This document shows positions 31,534 to 40,017 of a stretch of 64,000 nt of DNA, piece by piece. The notes beneath the pieces were generated by a model. The model saw nothing but the letters and a program-made list of their open reading frames with translations. It was not told the DNA's origin and ran no database searches. Source of the stretch: Micromonospora sp. U21 (GTDB taxonomy: Bacteria; Actinomycetota; Actinomycetes; Mycobacteriales; Micromonosporaceae); the NCBI RefSeq assembly GCF_018070045.1, contig NZ_JAGPYK010000001.1:124001-188000 (forward strand), written 5' to 3'. Within the stretch, counting starts at the first letter, position 1. Each line of letters begins with the position of its first letter. Both the position numbers and the translations under genes were made by a program.

Positions 31534-32013
31534 CTAGCGGCGGGTGACCGGGCGGGCCGGGTGGCTGTGCTCGGCCGCGCGCTGCACCGCCCGGTAGATC
31601 TGACCGAAGCGCAGCGCGTCGCCGGTGCGCAGCAGCCGCACCGGCTGGCCGCGCCAGCGCGCCCAGATCTCCAGTTGCCGGCTGCCCCGGGCGTACGAGC
31701 GGTCCAGGTGTTCGAAGAGGAAGTCGGCGATGGGGCCGACGGCGAGCCCCACCAGCACCGAGGCGCCGACGATCGCGATCGTCACGGTGGGCGAGCGGTG
31801 CAGCCAGACGGCCACGCCGATGCCGAGCACGGCCGCGACCAGCGGACCGGCCAGCGCGGCGCCGATCGCACCACGCCCGACGAGCACCCGCCAGGAGCGG
31901 CTGCCCCGGCGGTGCCAGATCATGGTGATGTCGGCCAGCGCGTAGCTGCGACCGTCCACTCGGACGGCGGTGGAGGTGACCTGCACCGACCTGTCGTCGT
32001 AATAGGTGATCAT
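31534..32013 (-). CDS. DUF6232-type membrane protein (copy 2)
   Basis: 159 aa from ATG 32013 (MITYYDDRSVQVTSTAVRVD). Two central membrane helices (ALAGPLVAAVLGIGVAVWLH and TIAIVGASVLVGLAVGPIAD), followed by LDRSYARGSRQLEIWARWRG and DALRFGQIYRAVQRAAEHSH. It is a clear paralogue of the gene at 30581, in the same orientation, and probably arose by local duplication. Function unknown. Confidence 0.8.
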   Translation of the reverse strand: MITYYDDRSVQVTSTAVRVDGRSYALADITMIWHRRGSRSWRVLVGRGAIGAALAGPLVAAVLGIGVAVWLHRSPTVTIAIVGASVLVGLAVGPIADFLFEHLDRSYARGSRQLEIWARWRGQPVRLLRTGDALRFGQIYRAVQRAAEHSHPARPVTRR

Positions 32014-32111
32014 GGCTGGACTCCCGCCCGCGGGGCTGACACCAGACTACTTACCCCAACGAGCCGGGTCGTAAGGTTGGCACGCGACTTCGACGAGGAA
32101 GTGAGGGCAGC

Positions 32112-32885
32112 GTGGGCGAGTTCGTTCGGCTGGAGACCAAGGACGGCATCGGCACCATCCGGCTGGAGCGGCCGCCGATGAACGCGCTCAACACCCAGGT
32201 GCAGGAGGAGTTGCGCACCGCCGCGACTGCGGCCACCGCAGACCCGGAGGTCCGCGCCGTCATCGTGTACGGCGGGGAGAAGGTCTTCGCCGCCGGCGCG
32301 GACATCAAGCAGATGGCCGAGATGTCCTACGTGGACATGGCCGACCGGGCCGCGAACCTGTCCAGCGCGCTCGGCGCGATCGCCCGGATCCCCAAGCCGG
32401 TGGTCGCCGCGATCACCGGCTACGCCCTCGGTGGCGGCTGCGAGCTGGCGCTGGCCTGCGACTGGCGGGTGGTGGCCGAGGACGCCAAGCTGGGCCAGCC
32501 GGAGATCAAGCTGGGCATCATCCCCGGCGCTGGCGGCACCCAGCGGCTGGCCCGGCTGGTCGGCCCGGCCCGCGCCAAGGATCTGATCATGTCCGGGCGG
32601 ATGGTGGACGCGCAGGAGGCGTTGCGGATCGGCCTGGCCGACCGGGTCGTTCCGGCCGCCGAGGTGTACGAGGCGGCGGTCGCGCTGGTGACGCCGTACC
32701 TGACCGGACCGGTGCAGGCGCTGCGCGCGGCGAAGCTGGCGGTCGACGGCGGCCTGGACATGGACCTGAACTCGGGCCTGGCCTGGGAGAGTCAGCTCTT
32801 CGCGGCGCTGTTCGCCACCGACGACCGGCGCGAGGGCATGGCGGCATTCGTCGAGAAGCGCAAGCCGGGCTTCACGGGCCGCTGA
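32112..32885 (+). CDS. Enoyl-CoA hydratase/isomerase family protein
   Basis: 257 aa from GTG 32112. The crotonase fold is clear: [20 protein letters not shown] (CoA-binding and oxyanion AGADI), [20 protein letters not shown] (second oxyanion GGG with the catalytic Glu in CELALAC), and [20 protein letters not shown] with the second catalytic Glu. This is a standard trans-enoyl-CoA hydratase in beta-oxidation. The palindromic motif downstream at 32950 also appears before etfBA, which would accept electrons from acyl-CoA dehydrogenases. A specific symbol is not safe. Confidence 0.93.
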   Translation: MGEFVRLETKDGIGTIRLERPPMNALNTQVQEELRTAATAATADPEVRAVIVYGGEKVFAAGADIKQMAEMSYVDMADRAANLSSALGAIARIPKPVVAAITGYALGGGCELALACDWRVVAEDAKLGQPEIKLGIIPGAGGTQRLARLVGPARAKDLIMSGRMVDAQEALRIGLADRVVPAAEVYEAAVALVTPYLTGPVQALRAAKLAVDGGLDMDLNSGLAWESQLFAALFATDDRREGMAAFVEKRKPGFTGR

Positions 32886-32949
32886 GCGGCCGGGGCCGGC
32901 GGCCCGCGCCGCCGGCCCGACGGCGAGCCGAGAACGGTTCACATTCTGC

Positions 32950-32963
32950 CTACCGGCCAGTAG
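32950..32963. promoter_or_regulatory. 14-bp palindrome-like motif before the ThDP enzyme gene
   Basis: CTACCGGCCAGTAG is palindromic except for one pair and lies 37 bp before the start of the IlvG-like gene. A matching motif lies upstream of etfB (39087-39100). Common pattern YTACYGGCMRGTAR. A shared lipid- or CoA-responsive regulator is an inference. Confidence 0.5.
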
Positions 32964-33000
32964 CGTGGGCCTCCGGTCAGAAGCGACGAAGGGGAGCGGC

Positions 33001-34623
33001 ATGACGGAGCGGGTCGAAGGTCACGGCGGGGAGTTGGCGCTCGCGGCGCTGCGGGCGCACGGCGTACGCGAGATGTTCACCCTCTCGGGCGGGCACGTCT
33101 TCCCGCTCTACGACGCCGCGCACAAGACCGGCTTCCCGATCTACGACGTCCGGCACGAGCAGTCCGCCGTCTTCGCCGCCGAGGCGGTGGCCAAGCTTCA
33201 GCGTCGTCCCGGCCTCGCCGTGCTCACCGCCGGGCCCGGCGTCACCAACGGCATGTCGGGCATGACCAGCGCCTTCTTCAACGCCTCCCCGGTGCTGGTG
33301 CTCGGCGGCAGGGCGCCCGCGTTCCGCTGGGGCTCGGGCAGCCTCCAGGAGATGGACCACCTGCCGCTGGTCGCCCCGGTCACCAAGCACGCCGAGACGG
33401 TTTTCAGCACCGACGACATCCCGCGCGCGGTGGGTGCGGCGCTCACCGCGGCGCTCACCCCACACCGCGGCCCGGCGTTCCTCGACTTCCCGCTGGAGAC
33501 GGTCTTCTCGGTCGCCGAGGCCGACGTGCCCGCCCCGACCGGCGTCGACCCGGTCGAGCCGGACCCGGACGAGGTCGCCCGGGCCGCGACGCTGATCGCC
33601 GCCGCGCAGCGGCCGGTCATCATCGCCGGCTCCGACGTGTACGCCGGCGACGCGGTCGCCGCGCTGCGTGAGGCGGCCGAGGCGTTGCAGGTGCCGGTCT
33701 TCACCAACGGGATGGGCCGTGGCTCGCTCCCGCCGGAACACCCGCTCGCCTTCGCCAAGGCACGCCGGGCCGCGCTCTCCGGCGCCGATGTGGTCGTGGT
33801 GGTCGGCACCCCGCTGGACTTCCGGCTCAGCTTCGGCGACTTCGGTGACGCCAAGGTGGTGCACATCGTCGACGCCCCCAGCCAGCGCGCCGGGCACGTG
33901 CAGCCGGCCGCCGCACCCGCCGGCGACCTGCGCCTGATCCTCTCCGCGCTCGCCGACCACGCGGGCGACCGGGCCGACCACAGCGGCTGGATCGCCGACC
34001 TGCGCACCGCCGAGGACGCGGCCCGGGCCCGCGACGCGGCCGAGATGGCCGCCGAGACCGACCCGATCCGGCCGGCGCGGATCTACGGCGAGCTGCGCCG
34101 GGTGCTCGCCCGTGACGCGATCACCATCGGCGATGGCGGTGACTTCGTCTCGTACGCCGGGCGGTACCTGGAGCCGGCCCAGCCCGGCACCTGGCTGGAC
34201 CCGGGCCCGTACGGCTGCCTGGGCACCGGCATGGGCTACGCGATGGGTGCCCGGGTCAGTCACCCGGACCGGCAGATCTGCGTGCTGATGGGCGACGGGG
34301 CCGCCGGCTTCTCGCTGATGGACGTCGAGTCGCTGGTCCGCCAGAAGCTGCCCGTGGTGATCGTCGTCGGCAACAACGGCATCTGGGGTCTGGAGAAGCA
34401 CCCGATGCGGGCCATGTACGGCTACGACGTCGCCGCCGATCTCCAGCCGGAGCTGCGCTACGACACGGTGGTCAGCGCGCTCGGCGGCGCGGGGGAGACG
34501 GTCGCCAAGGCCGCCGACCTGGGGCCGGCCCTGCAACGGGCGTTCGACGCCGGAGTGCCGTACCTGGTCAACGTGCTCACCGACCCGACCGACGCGTACC
34601 CCCGGTCGTCGAACCTGGCCTGA
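33001..34623 (+). CDS. ilvG: ThDP-dependent acetolactate-synthase-like enzyme (IlvG type)
   Basis: 540 aa from ATG 33001 with GGGGAG upstream. Three-domain ThDP enzyme: Pyr domain with VREMFTLSGGHVFPLYDAAH and the catalytic Glu in VRHEQSAVFAAEAV; central domain; PP domain with GDGAAGFSLMDVE through VGNNGIWGLEKHP (ThDP motif GDG…NN). Its C-terminal NVLTDPTDAYPRSSNLA closely matches the mycobacterial protein annotated IlvG. IlvG-like proteins lack proven acetolactate synthase activity in some hosts, so the reaction may differ. No small subunit (ilvN) is nearby. Confidence 0.88.
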   Translation: MTERVEGHGGELALAALRAHGVREMFTLSGGHVFPLYDAAHKTGFPIYDVRHEQSAVFAAEAVAKLQRRPGLAVLTAGPGVTNGMSGMTSAFFNASPVLVLGGRAPAFRWGSGSLQEMDHLPLVAPVTKHAETVFSTDDIPRAVGAALTAALTPHRGPAFLDFPLETVFSVAEADVPAPTGVDPVEPDPDEVARAATLIAAAQRPVIIAGSDVYAGDAVAALREAAEALQVPVFTNGMGRGSLPPEHPLAFAKARRAALSGADVVVVVGTPLDFRLSFGDFGDAKVVHIVDAPSQRAGHVQPAAAPAGDLRLILSALADHAGDRADHSGWIADLRTAEDAARARDAAEMAAETDPIRPARIYGELRRVLARDAITIGDGGDFVSYAGRYLEPAQPGTWLDPGPYGCLGTGMGYAMGARVSHPDRQICVLMGDGAAGFSLMDVESLVRQKLPVVIVVGNNGIWGLEKHPMRAMYGYDVAADLQPELRYDTVVSALGGAGETVAKAADLGPALQRAFDAGVPYLVNVLTDPTDAYPRSSNLA

Positions 34624-34634
34624 GTCGCACCCAC

Positions 34635-34672
34635 CGCCGCGCCGTCGCCCCTCAGCGGGCGGCGGCGCGGCG
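34635..34672 (+). terminator. GC-rich hairpin after the ThDP enzyme gene
   Basis: CGCCGCGCCG (34635-34644) pairs with CGGCGCGGCG (34663-34672) around an 18-nt loop, 12 bp after the stop. No T-tract. Confidence 0.55.
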
Positions 34673-34759
34673 TCGTCCCGCAGCTAAATCAGCGGAATGT
34701 CAGCGCCGGTCGTCGTAACGTGAGCCGGGGACCGGCGGGATGTCAGCCCTGTCGCCCAT

Positions 34760-34774
34760 GGTGGTGTCACCACC
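34760..34774. promoter_or_regulatory. Perfect 7-1-7 palindrome before the exporter operon
   Basis: GGTGGTGTCACCACC lies 20 bp before the ATG of the ABC exporter ATPase. It is a plausible operator for an unlinked repressor; no regulator gene is adjacent. Confidence 0.5.
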
Positions 34775-34794
34775 GAAGACGACAGGGAGTTGCG

Positions 34795-35766
34795 ATGGAC
34801 TACGCGATCCGCGCCGAGGGCCTGGTGCGCCGTTTCGGCGCCACCACCGCCCTCGCCGGAGTTGATCTGGCGGTCCCGACCGGGACCGTCTTCGGCCTGC
34901 TCGGGCCGAACGGCGCCGGCAAGACCACGGCGGTGCGGGTGCTCGCCACCCTGCTGCGCGCCGACGAGGGCCACGCCACGGTCGGCGGGTTCGACGTCGT
35001 GCGCGACGCCCACCGGGTGCGTCAACTGATCGGCCTGACCGGCCAGTACGCCTCGGTCGACGAGACCCTTACCGGCGCGGAGAACCTGCTGCTGATCGGC
35101 CGGCTGCTCGGGCTGAGCCGGGCCGACGCCAAGCAGCGCGCTCGCCAACTGCTCGCCGACTTCCAGCTCAGCGACGCCGCCGACCGGGCCGCCAAGACCT
35201 TTTCCGGCGGTATGCGGCGCCGGCTGGATCTCGCCGCCAGCCTGGTCGGCCGGCCGCAGGTGCTCTTTCTCGACGAGCCGACCACCGGCCTGGACCCGCG
35301 CAGCCGCAACGACCTGTGGGACATCGTCCGCGCGCTGGTCTCCGACGGGGTGACGGTGCTGCTCACCACGCAGTACCTGGAGGAGGCCGACCAGCTCGCC
35401 GGTGAGATCGCCGTGGTCGACCACGGCCGGGTGATCGCGCAGGGCACGCCGGAGGAGCTGAAGGCCAAGACCGGCGGTCAGACGCTCACCGTGCGGCCAT
35501 CCGACCTCGCCGACCTGGGCACCGTCACCGCCATCGCCGGCGAGGTGTCCGGCGCGACTCCCGAGGTGGCCCAGAACGCGGTCACCGTCGCGGTGAACGA
35601 CCCCGGTGTGCTGCCCGCGGTGGTGAGCCGCCTCGACGCGGCCGAGATCGCGGTCGCCGAACTGGCGCTGCGCGGCGCCAGCCTGGACGAGGTCTTCCTC
35701 TCCCTCACCGGCCACCGGGCCGAGGACGCCGAGGCCGGCACCGACCTGGAAAGGACTTCGGCATGA
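34795..35766 (+). CDS. DrrA-type ABC exporter ATPase
   Basis: 323 aa from ATG 34795 (MDYAIRAEGLVRRFGATTAL), with AGGGAG upstream. Walker [11 protein letters not shown], signature FSGGMRRRLDLAASLVGRPQ, Walker B VLFLDEPTTGLDPRSRNDLW. The C-terminal 90 residues (LTVRPSDLADLGTVTAIAGE, LALRGASLDEVFLSLTGHRA) carry the LDEVFL motif typical of DrrA-type exporters. The stop overlaps the permease ATG (ATGA). It probably exports an antibiotic-like or hydrophobic compound. Confidence 0.93.
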   Translation: MDYAIRAEGLVRRFGATTALAGVDLAVPTGTVFGLLGPNGAGKTTAVRVLATLLRADEGHATVGGFDVVRDAHRVRQLIGLTGQYASVDETLTGAENLLLIGRLLGLSRADAKQRARQLLADFQLSDAADRAAKTFSGGMRRRLDLAASLVGRPQVLFLDEPTTGLDPRSRNDLWDIVRALVSDGVTVLLTTQYLEEADQLAGEIAVVDHGRVIAQGTPEELKAKTGGQTLTVRPSDLADLGTVTAIAGEVSGATPEVAQNAVTVAVNDPGVLPAVVSRLDAAEIAVAELALRGASLDEVFLSLTGHRAEDAEAGTDLERTSA

Positions 35767-36572
35767 TCGCCGCCACTCTTGCCCCTGCGCTGACGCCGGC
35801 CCGCCGGCTCAGTCCCGCCGCCGGGCTGCGGCACACCTTCACGCTGGCCTGGCGCAGCCTGGTGCAGATCAAGCACAACCCGATGGAGCTGCTCGACCTG
35901 AGCATCCAGCCGGTGATGTTCGTGCTGCTGTTCACCTACGTCTTCGGCACCGCCATCGCCGGGTCCTCCGGCGAGTACCTCACCTTCATGCTGCCCGGCA
36001 TCATGGTGCAGAACGCGCTCTTCGCCACCATGACGACCGGGTTCGGGCTGAACAACGACCTCACCAAGGGCGTCTTCGACCGGCTCCGGGCGCTGCCCAT
36101 CGCCCGGTGGGCGCCGCTGGCCGGGCGGATCCTCGCCGACACCGTCAAGCAGGCCTGGTCGATCGCGCTGCTGCTCGGCGTCGGGGCGATCCTGGGGTTC
36201 CGGGTCGGCAACGGCCTGCTCGGGGTGGTCGGGGCGTTCGCGCTGCTGCTGGCGTTCACGCTGGCCGCGTCCTGGATCTCGGTGCTGGTCGGGGTGCTGG
36301 TGAGCGAGCCGGACAAGGTGCAGATCTTCGGCTTCATGGTGATCTTCCCGCTGACCTTCACCAGCAACATCTTCGTGCCCACCGACCGGATGCCGGGCTG
36401 GCTGCAGAACTGGGTGGAGGTCAACCCGGTGACCGTGGTGGCCGACGCGCTGCGCGGGCTCCTGGTCGGCGGTCCGGTCGCCGGCCCGGTGCTCCAGACG
36501 CTGCTCTGGGGCGCCGGCATCGCGGTGATCTTCGCACCGCTGGCGGTGCGGGGGCTCAAGCGCCGAGTGTGA
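35763..36572 (+). CDS. DrrB-type ABC exporter permease
   Basis: 269 aa from ATG 35763, coupled to the ATPase. The ABC-2 permease pattern with six membrane helices is visible: SIQPVMFVLLFTYVFGTAIA, LPGIMVQNALFATMTTGFGL, KGVFDRLRALPIARWAPLAG, LAFTLAASWISVLVGVLVSE, and the ABC-2 signature NIFVPTDRMPGWLQNWVEVN. With the ATPase it should form a homodimer-type exporter in the cytoplasmic membrane. Confidence 0.93.
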   Translation: MIAATLAPALTPARRLSPAAGLRHTFTLAWRSLVQIKHNPMELLDLSIQPVMFVLLFTYVFGTAIAGSSGEYLTFMLPGIMVQNALFATMTTGFGLNNDLTKGVFDRLRALPIARWAPLAGRILADTVKQAWSIALLLGVGAILGFRVGNGLLGVVGAFALLLAFTLAASWISVLVGVLVSEPDKVQIFGFMVIFPLTFTSNIFVPTDRMPGWLQNWVEVNPVTVVADALRGLLVGGPVAGPVLQTLLWGAGIAVIFAPLAVRGLKRRV

Positions 36573-36635
36573 CCCGCAGCGGGTCGCCTGGGCCGCCGTG
36601 ACCCGCCGGAGTGCGACGGCCAGGCGCGGCTGGTC

Positions 36636-37052
36636 TCACACCTCCGGCCGGTCACCCTCGCGCGGCGGCTCGCCGTCGTGGCGGCGCAGGTCGTCCTCGC
36701 GCCGGCGCAGGTCTTCCTCCCAGCGGCGGAAGAGCTCCTGGTCCTGCTGCTGGGCGCGGTCCTGCACGGAGCGGAGGAACTCCGGGTCGTCGTCGGGGGC
36801 GACCGGGCGGCGGCGCGGCCGCTCGGTGGAGCCGGTGCCGGCCGGCCAGGGCTTGCGGGTGCCGGAGCCGGGCTCCCGGCCGGCGACGAACCAGGCGATC
36901 GAACCGACCAGCGGGAAGAACAGGATGATCAGCACCCAGGCGATCCGGGGCAGGGCGCGGATCTGGCCCTCCTCGGCGGAGAGACAACTGATCAGCGCGC
37001 AGACCGCCAGGACGATCTGCACCAGGAAGAGGAGTACGTAGAGCCGGGCCAT
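36636..37052 (-). CDS. PLDc-N-type small membrane protein
   Basis: 138 aa from ATG 37052. The first 65 residues are two membrane helices (LYVLLFLVQIVLAVCALISC and IAWVLIILFFPLVGSIAWFV) with GREPG after them, the Phospholipase-D-nuclease N-terminal type motif. The rest is a very charged Arg/Glu-rich helix (LFRRWEEDLRRREDDLRRHD) of cytosolic character. There is no nuclease domain. Function unknown. Opposite strand to the exporter operon. Confidence 0.85.
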   Translation of the reverse strand: MARLYVLLFLVQIVLAVCALISCLSAEEGQIRALPRIAWVLIILFFPLVGSIAWFVAGREPGSGTRKPWPAGTGSTERPRRRPVAPDDDPEFLRSVQDRAQQQDQELFRRWEEDLRRREDDLRRHDGEPPREGDRPEV

Positions 37053-37079
37053 ACGCCTATCATGGCGCACCCGGTCCCG

Positions 37080-37385
37080 TCACCACAGTCCGCGAACAAC
37101 CAGCAGCGCACCCAGCAGCGCGAGCCCGAGGGTGGCCGACGCGGCCAGGGGCAGCCTCGGGCCGCCGGTGCGCACCGGCCCGCTGCCGCTGCCCCAGGGC
37201 CAGCAGAGCATGAGCACGGCCCCCCAGAGCAGCGCGGCGATGCCGGCGATCCACGCATCGGTCGGGTCGCCGGTCGAGCCCAGGCGGACGGCGAGCGCGG
37301 TCACCACCGTCAGCGTCAGCATGGTGCGCCGCCAGGCCAGCCGGGTCCGCTCCGGTTGCAGCCCCGGGTCGCGCCCGGCGCTCAC
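37080..37385 (-). CDS. DUF202 membrane protein (short copy)
   Basis: 101 aa from GTG 37385, overlapping the upstream stop by 4 bp (GTGA). The DUF202 start QPERTRLAWRRTMLTLTVVT is followed by three membrane segments with loops. It pairs with the preceding DUF202/YidH-type gene; such tandem pairs are common in actinobacteria. Function unknown. Confidence 0.85.
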   Translation of the reverse strand: MSAGRDPGLQPERTRLAWRRTMLTLTVVTALAVRLGSTGDPTDAWIAGIAALLWGAVLMLCWPWGSGSGPVRTGGPRLPLAASATLGLALLGALLVVRGLW

Positions 37386-37774
37386 CCCTCGCCGATCGTC
37401 CGGGCGAGCACAGCGACCACCAGCAGCACCGCGCCGACACCGACGGCGAGAGCGAGGATGGCGGGGAAACGGGAGGCGGGCAGCTCCTGCCCGAGTCGGA
37501 TGGCCCGTTCGGTGCGCGCCCAGTGATCCACCGAGCGGACGGCGACGGCGCCGCCGAGCAGCAGCAGCGCGACGGAGATCACCTCCCGCAGGTGGGTCAG
37601 CGGCAGCGGCGGCAGGAACTGCGCGGTGGCCAGCCCGCCGCCGACCAGCGCCAGGCCGGTGCGCAGCCAGGCCAGGAAGGTGCGCTCGTTGGCCAGGGAG
37701 AAGCGGTAGTCGGGTGCCTCGCCGACCGAGCGTAGGTCCGCCGGGTCGAACCATCGCCTGATCGCTTCCCACAC
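37382..37774 (-). CDS. YidH/DUF202 membrane protein
   Basis: 130 aa from GTG/ATG region at 37774 (MWEAIRRWFDPADLRSVGEA). Contains the DUF202 signature DYRFSLANERTFLAWLRTGL, ALVGGGLATAQF, and three membrane helices, the last being AILALAVGVGAVLLVVAVLA. It is translationally coupled to the second, shorter DUF202 gene. Role unknown; proteins of this type are inner-membrane proteins. Confidence 0.9.
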   Translation of the reverse strand: MWEAIRRWFDPADLRSVGEAPDYRFSLANERTFLAWLRTGLALVGGGLATAQFLPPLPLTHLREVISVALLLLGGAVAVRSVDHWARTERAIRLGQELPASRFPAILALAVGVGAVLLVVAVLARTIGEG

Positions 37775-37815
37775 GCTGCCGATTATCCGCTTGTCCTGCC
37801 GCTTAACCTGAGCCG

Positions 37816-38613
37816 GTGACCGACCTTGACGTGATGACGTTGCGCGCCGCCTACGACAACCAGCTCCGCCCGGAGATCCCGGACCCGGTCCCGGCCGGGG
37901 TGACGGTGGAGCGGGACGGGCCGCTGGTCCGGATCATCGGGCTCGACGCCGGCGGATTCCTCACCTACCGCGACCTGAGCGGGTTGACCGGCGACGCGCT
38001 GGATGAGCTGATCGCCCGTCAGGTGGAGCTGTTCCGTCAGCGCGGCCAGTCGGTGGAGTGGAAGCTCAACGAGCACGACGAGCCGGCGGATCTGGCGGAC
38101 CGGTTGCGCGCCGCCGGCTTCGTGGCGCAGGAGCGGGAGACCGTGGTGGTCGGGCCGGTCGCGGCGCTGGCGGCCGCGCTGCCGGTCACCCCCGAGGGGG
38201 TACGCCTGCGTGAGGTGACCTCCCGGGCCGACCTGGAGCGGATCGCCGTCATGGAGGAGGAGGTCTGGCAGGAGGACCGCTCGCACCTCGTCCGGGGGCT
38301 GGCCAAGGAGATCGACGCCGACCCGCACTCGATCACCGTGGTGGTGGCCGAGGCGGGCGGCACGGTGGTGAGCGCCGGGTGGGTGCGCTTCCCGGCGAAC
38401 ACCGGCTTCGGCACCCTCTGGGGCGGCTCCACCCTGCCGCAGTGGCGTCGCAAGGGCATCTACCGGGCGCTGGTCACCTACCGGGCGCGGCTGGCCGACC
38501 AGCGGGGCCGGACGATGCTGCAGGTCGACGCGTCCGAGGACAGCCGACCGATCCTGCAGCGGCTCGGTCTCGTCCCGGTCACCACCACCACTCCGTACGT
38601 CTACACTCCGTGA
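37816..38613 (+). CDS. GNAT-family acetyltransferase
   Basis: 265 aa from GTG 37816. The C-terminal GNAT domain shows SITVVVAEAGGTVVSAGWVR, TLWGGSTLPQWRRKGIYRAL (acetyl-CoA loop QWRRKGIYRA) and MLQVDASEDSRPILQRLGLV. The N-terminal 110 residues are helical, with the conserved WKLNEHDEPADLADRLRAAG. It overlaps the next gene by 4 bp (GTGA), so they are probably co-translated. Substrate unknown. Confidence 0.9.
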   Translation: MTDLDVMTLRAAYDNQLRPEIPDPVPAGVTVERDGPLVRIIGLDAGGFLTYRDLSGLTGDALDELIARQVELFRQRGQSVEWKLNEHDEPADLADRLRAAGFVAQERETVVVGPVAALAAALPVTPEGVRLREVTSRADLERIAVMEEEVWQEDRSHLVRGLAKEIDADPHSITVVVAEAGGTVVSAGWVRFPANTGFGTLWGGSTLPQWRRKGIYRALVTYRARLADQRGRTMLQVDASEDSRPILQRLGLVPVTTTTPYVYTP

Positions 38614-39023
38614 TCATGGAGCAGCGGTTGACGGACGAGGAGCGGCTGACCCTCAAGACGGGCGCGTTCGGGGCCGTCTTCCTGGTCTCCAACGCCGATC
38701 CGGGCATGTTGGGCGTGATCCGGGAGAGCGTCGCCGCCTCCGGCGCGCTGGCCGACGCCAGCGGGGTGGTCAAGGAGGCGTTGACCAGCGGTCCGCTGCC
38801 CCGGCTGCCCCGGGACTCCCAGTTGGAGATCGAGTCGGTGGTGCTGCCGGCTCTCGACCGGGCGATGCGGATCCTGCGGGAGAAGTCACCGGCGGACGTG
38901 GACGCGTACCGCGCGGTGGTGTTGGCCGCGGCGGACCGGGTGGCCCGGGCGCACGACGGGGTGGCACCGGCGGAGGCGGCGGTCATCGACCGGATCCGGG
39001 AGGCGCTGGCCGGGCCGGCCTGA
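38610..39023 (+). CDS. Hypothetical helical protein, 137 aa
   Basis: GTG 38610 overlaps the preceding stop (GTGA); ATG 38616 is an alternative. The sequence EQRLTDEERLTLKTGAFGAV, FLVSNADPGMLGVIRESVAA and MRILREKSPADVDAYRAVVL, then AADRVARAHDGVAPAEAAVI suggests an all-helical small protein of a family common in actinobacteria, resembling DUF-type stress or TerB-like bundles. Function unrecognised. Coupling to the acetyltransferase hints at a joint role. Confidence 0.75.
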   Translation: MIMEQRLTDEERLTLKTGAFGAVFLVSNADPGMLGVIRESVAASGALADASGVVKEALTSGPLPRLPRDSQLEIESVVLPALDRAMRILREKSPADVDAYRAVVLAAADRVARAHDGVAPAEAAVIDRIREALAGPA

Positions 39024-39086
39024 CCGGCCTGTGCTGCTGCCGGCTTCAGTGAGCTGTGTCACTCTGAGTGCCCCGGGGCCCGCAAC

Positions 39087-39100
39087 TTACTGGCAGGTAA
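39087..39100. promoter_or_regulatory. 14-bp motif upstream of etfB
   Basis: TTACTGGCAGGTAA matches the motif at 32950 under the pattern YTACYGGCMRGTAR. It lies about 120 bp before the etfB start. TTAC…GTAA sites are typical of TetR or GntR regulators of fatty-acid genes; the binder is unknown. Confidence 0.5.
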
Positions 39101-39222
39101 CATTGCGCCGTGGGCAACCGCACAGCAGCTCGCGGTTGACCGGGCGTCGACCGACGCGCGAGGCTGCGCCCGAGACCGGGCGAGCGAATCGCAACACCAC
39201 ACAGGAGGGTCGTCGAAGCGCG

Positions 39223-40002
39223 ATGAATATCGTCGTACTCGTCAAGCAGGTGCCTGATTCGGGCGCGGACCGCAACCTGCGCAATGACGACAACACCGTC
39301 GACCGCGGTTCGGCGAACAACGTGATCAATGAGATGGACGAGTACGCCATCGAGGAGGCGCTGAAGATCAAGGAGGCGCACGGTGGCGAGGTCACCATCC
39401 TGATCATGGGTCCGGACCGGGCGACCGAGTCGATCCGCAAGGCGCTCTCCATGGGCCCGGACAAGGCCGTGCACGTGGTGGACGACGCCCTGCACGGTTC
39501 CTGCGCGGTGGCCACCTCGAAGGTGCTCGCCGCCGCGCTCGGTCAGCTCAACGCCGACCTGGTGATCTGCGGCGCCGAGTCCACCGACGGCCGGGTCCAG
39601 GTCATGCCGCACATGATCGCCGAGCGGCTCGGGGTCGCGGCGCTGACCGGCGCCCGCAAGCTCACCGTCGACGGCGGCACGCTGACCGTCGAGCGGCAGA
39701 CCGAGGAGGGCTACGAGGTGGTCACCGCCGCCACCCCGGCCGTGGTCTCCGTCTGGGACACCATCAACGAGCCGCGCTACCCCTCCTTCAAGGGCATCAT
39801 GGCCGCCAAGAAGAAGCCGGTGCAGACGCTCTCCCTGGTCGACCTCGGCGTCGCGCCGACCGAGGTTGGCTTCGACGGCGCCACCAGCGCCGTGGTGGAG
39901 CACACCAAGCGCCCGCCGCGCTCCGGCGGCGCCAAGATCACCGACGAGGGCGAGGGCGGCGTCAAGCTGGTCGAGTTCCTCGCTACCGAGAAGTTCGTGT
40001 GA
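39223..40002 (+). CDS. etfB: Electron transfer flavoprotein, beta subunit
   Basis: 259 aa from ATG 39223; AGGAGGG lies 13 bases upstream. Typical EtfB: MNIVVLVKQVPDSGADRNLR, MDEYAIEEALKIKEAHGGEV, ALSMGPDKAVHVVDDAL, DLVICGAESTDGRVQVMPHM. The AMP-binding adenine loop and the C-terminal arm that embraces the alpha subunit are present. Together with EtfA it carries electrons from acyl-CoA dehydrogenases to the membrane quinone pool. The etfA gene follows after 15 bp. Confidence 0.96.
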   Translation: MNIVVLVKQVPDSGADRNLRNDDNTVDRGSANNVINEMDEYAIEEALKIKEAHGGEVTILIMGPDRATESIRKALSMGPDKAVHVVDDALHGSCAVATSKVLAAALGQLNADLVICGAESTDGRVQVMPHMIAERLGVAALTGARKLTVDGGTLTVERQTEEGYEVVTAATPAVVSVWDTINEPRYPSFKGIMAAKKKPVQTLSLVDLGVAPTEVGFDGATSAVVEHTKRPPRSGGAKITDEGEGGVKLVEFLATEKFV

Positions 40003-40017
40003 GAGCGGGGTCTGGAC

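Noticed and set aside
32977..34536. 519-codon reverse frame over the IlvG-like gene
   Set aside because: Antisense shadow with no motif or ribosome site.
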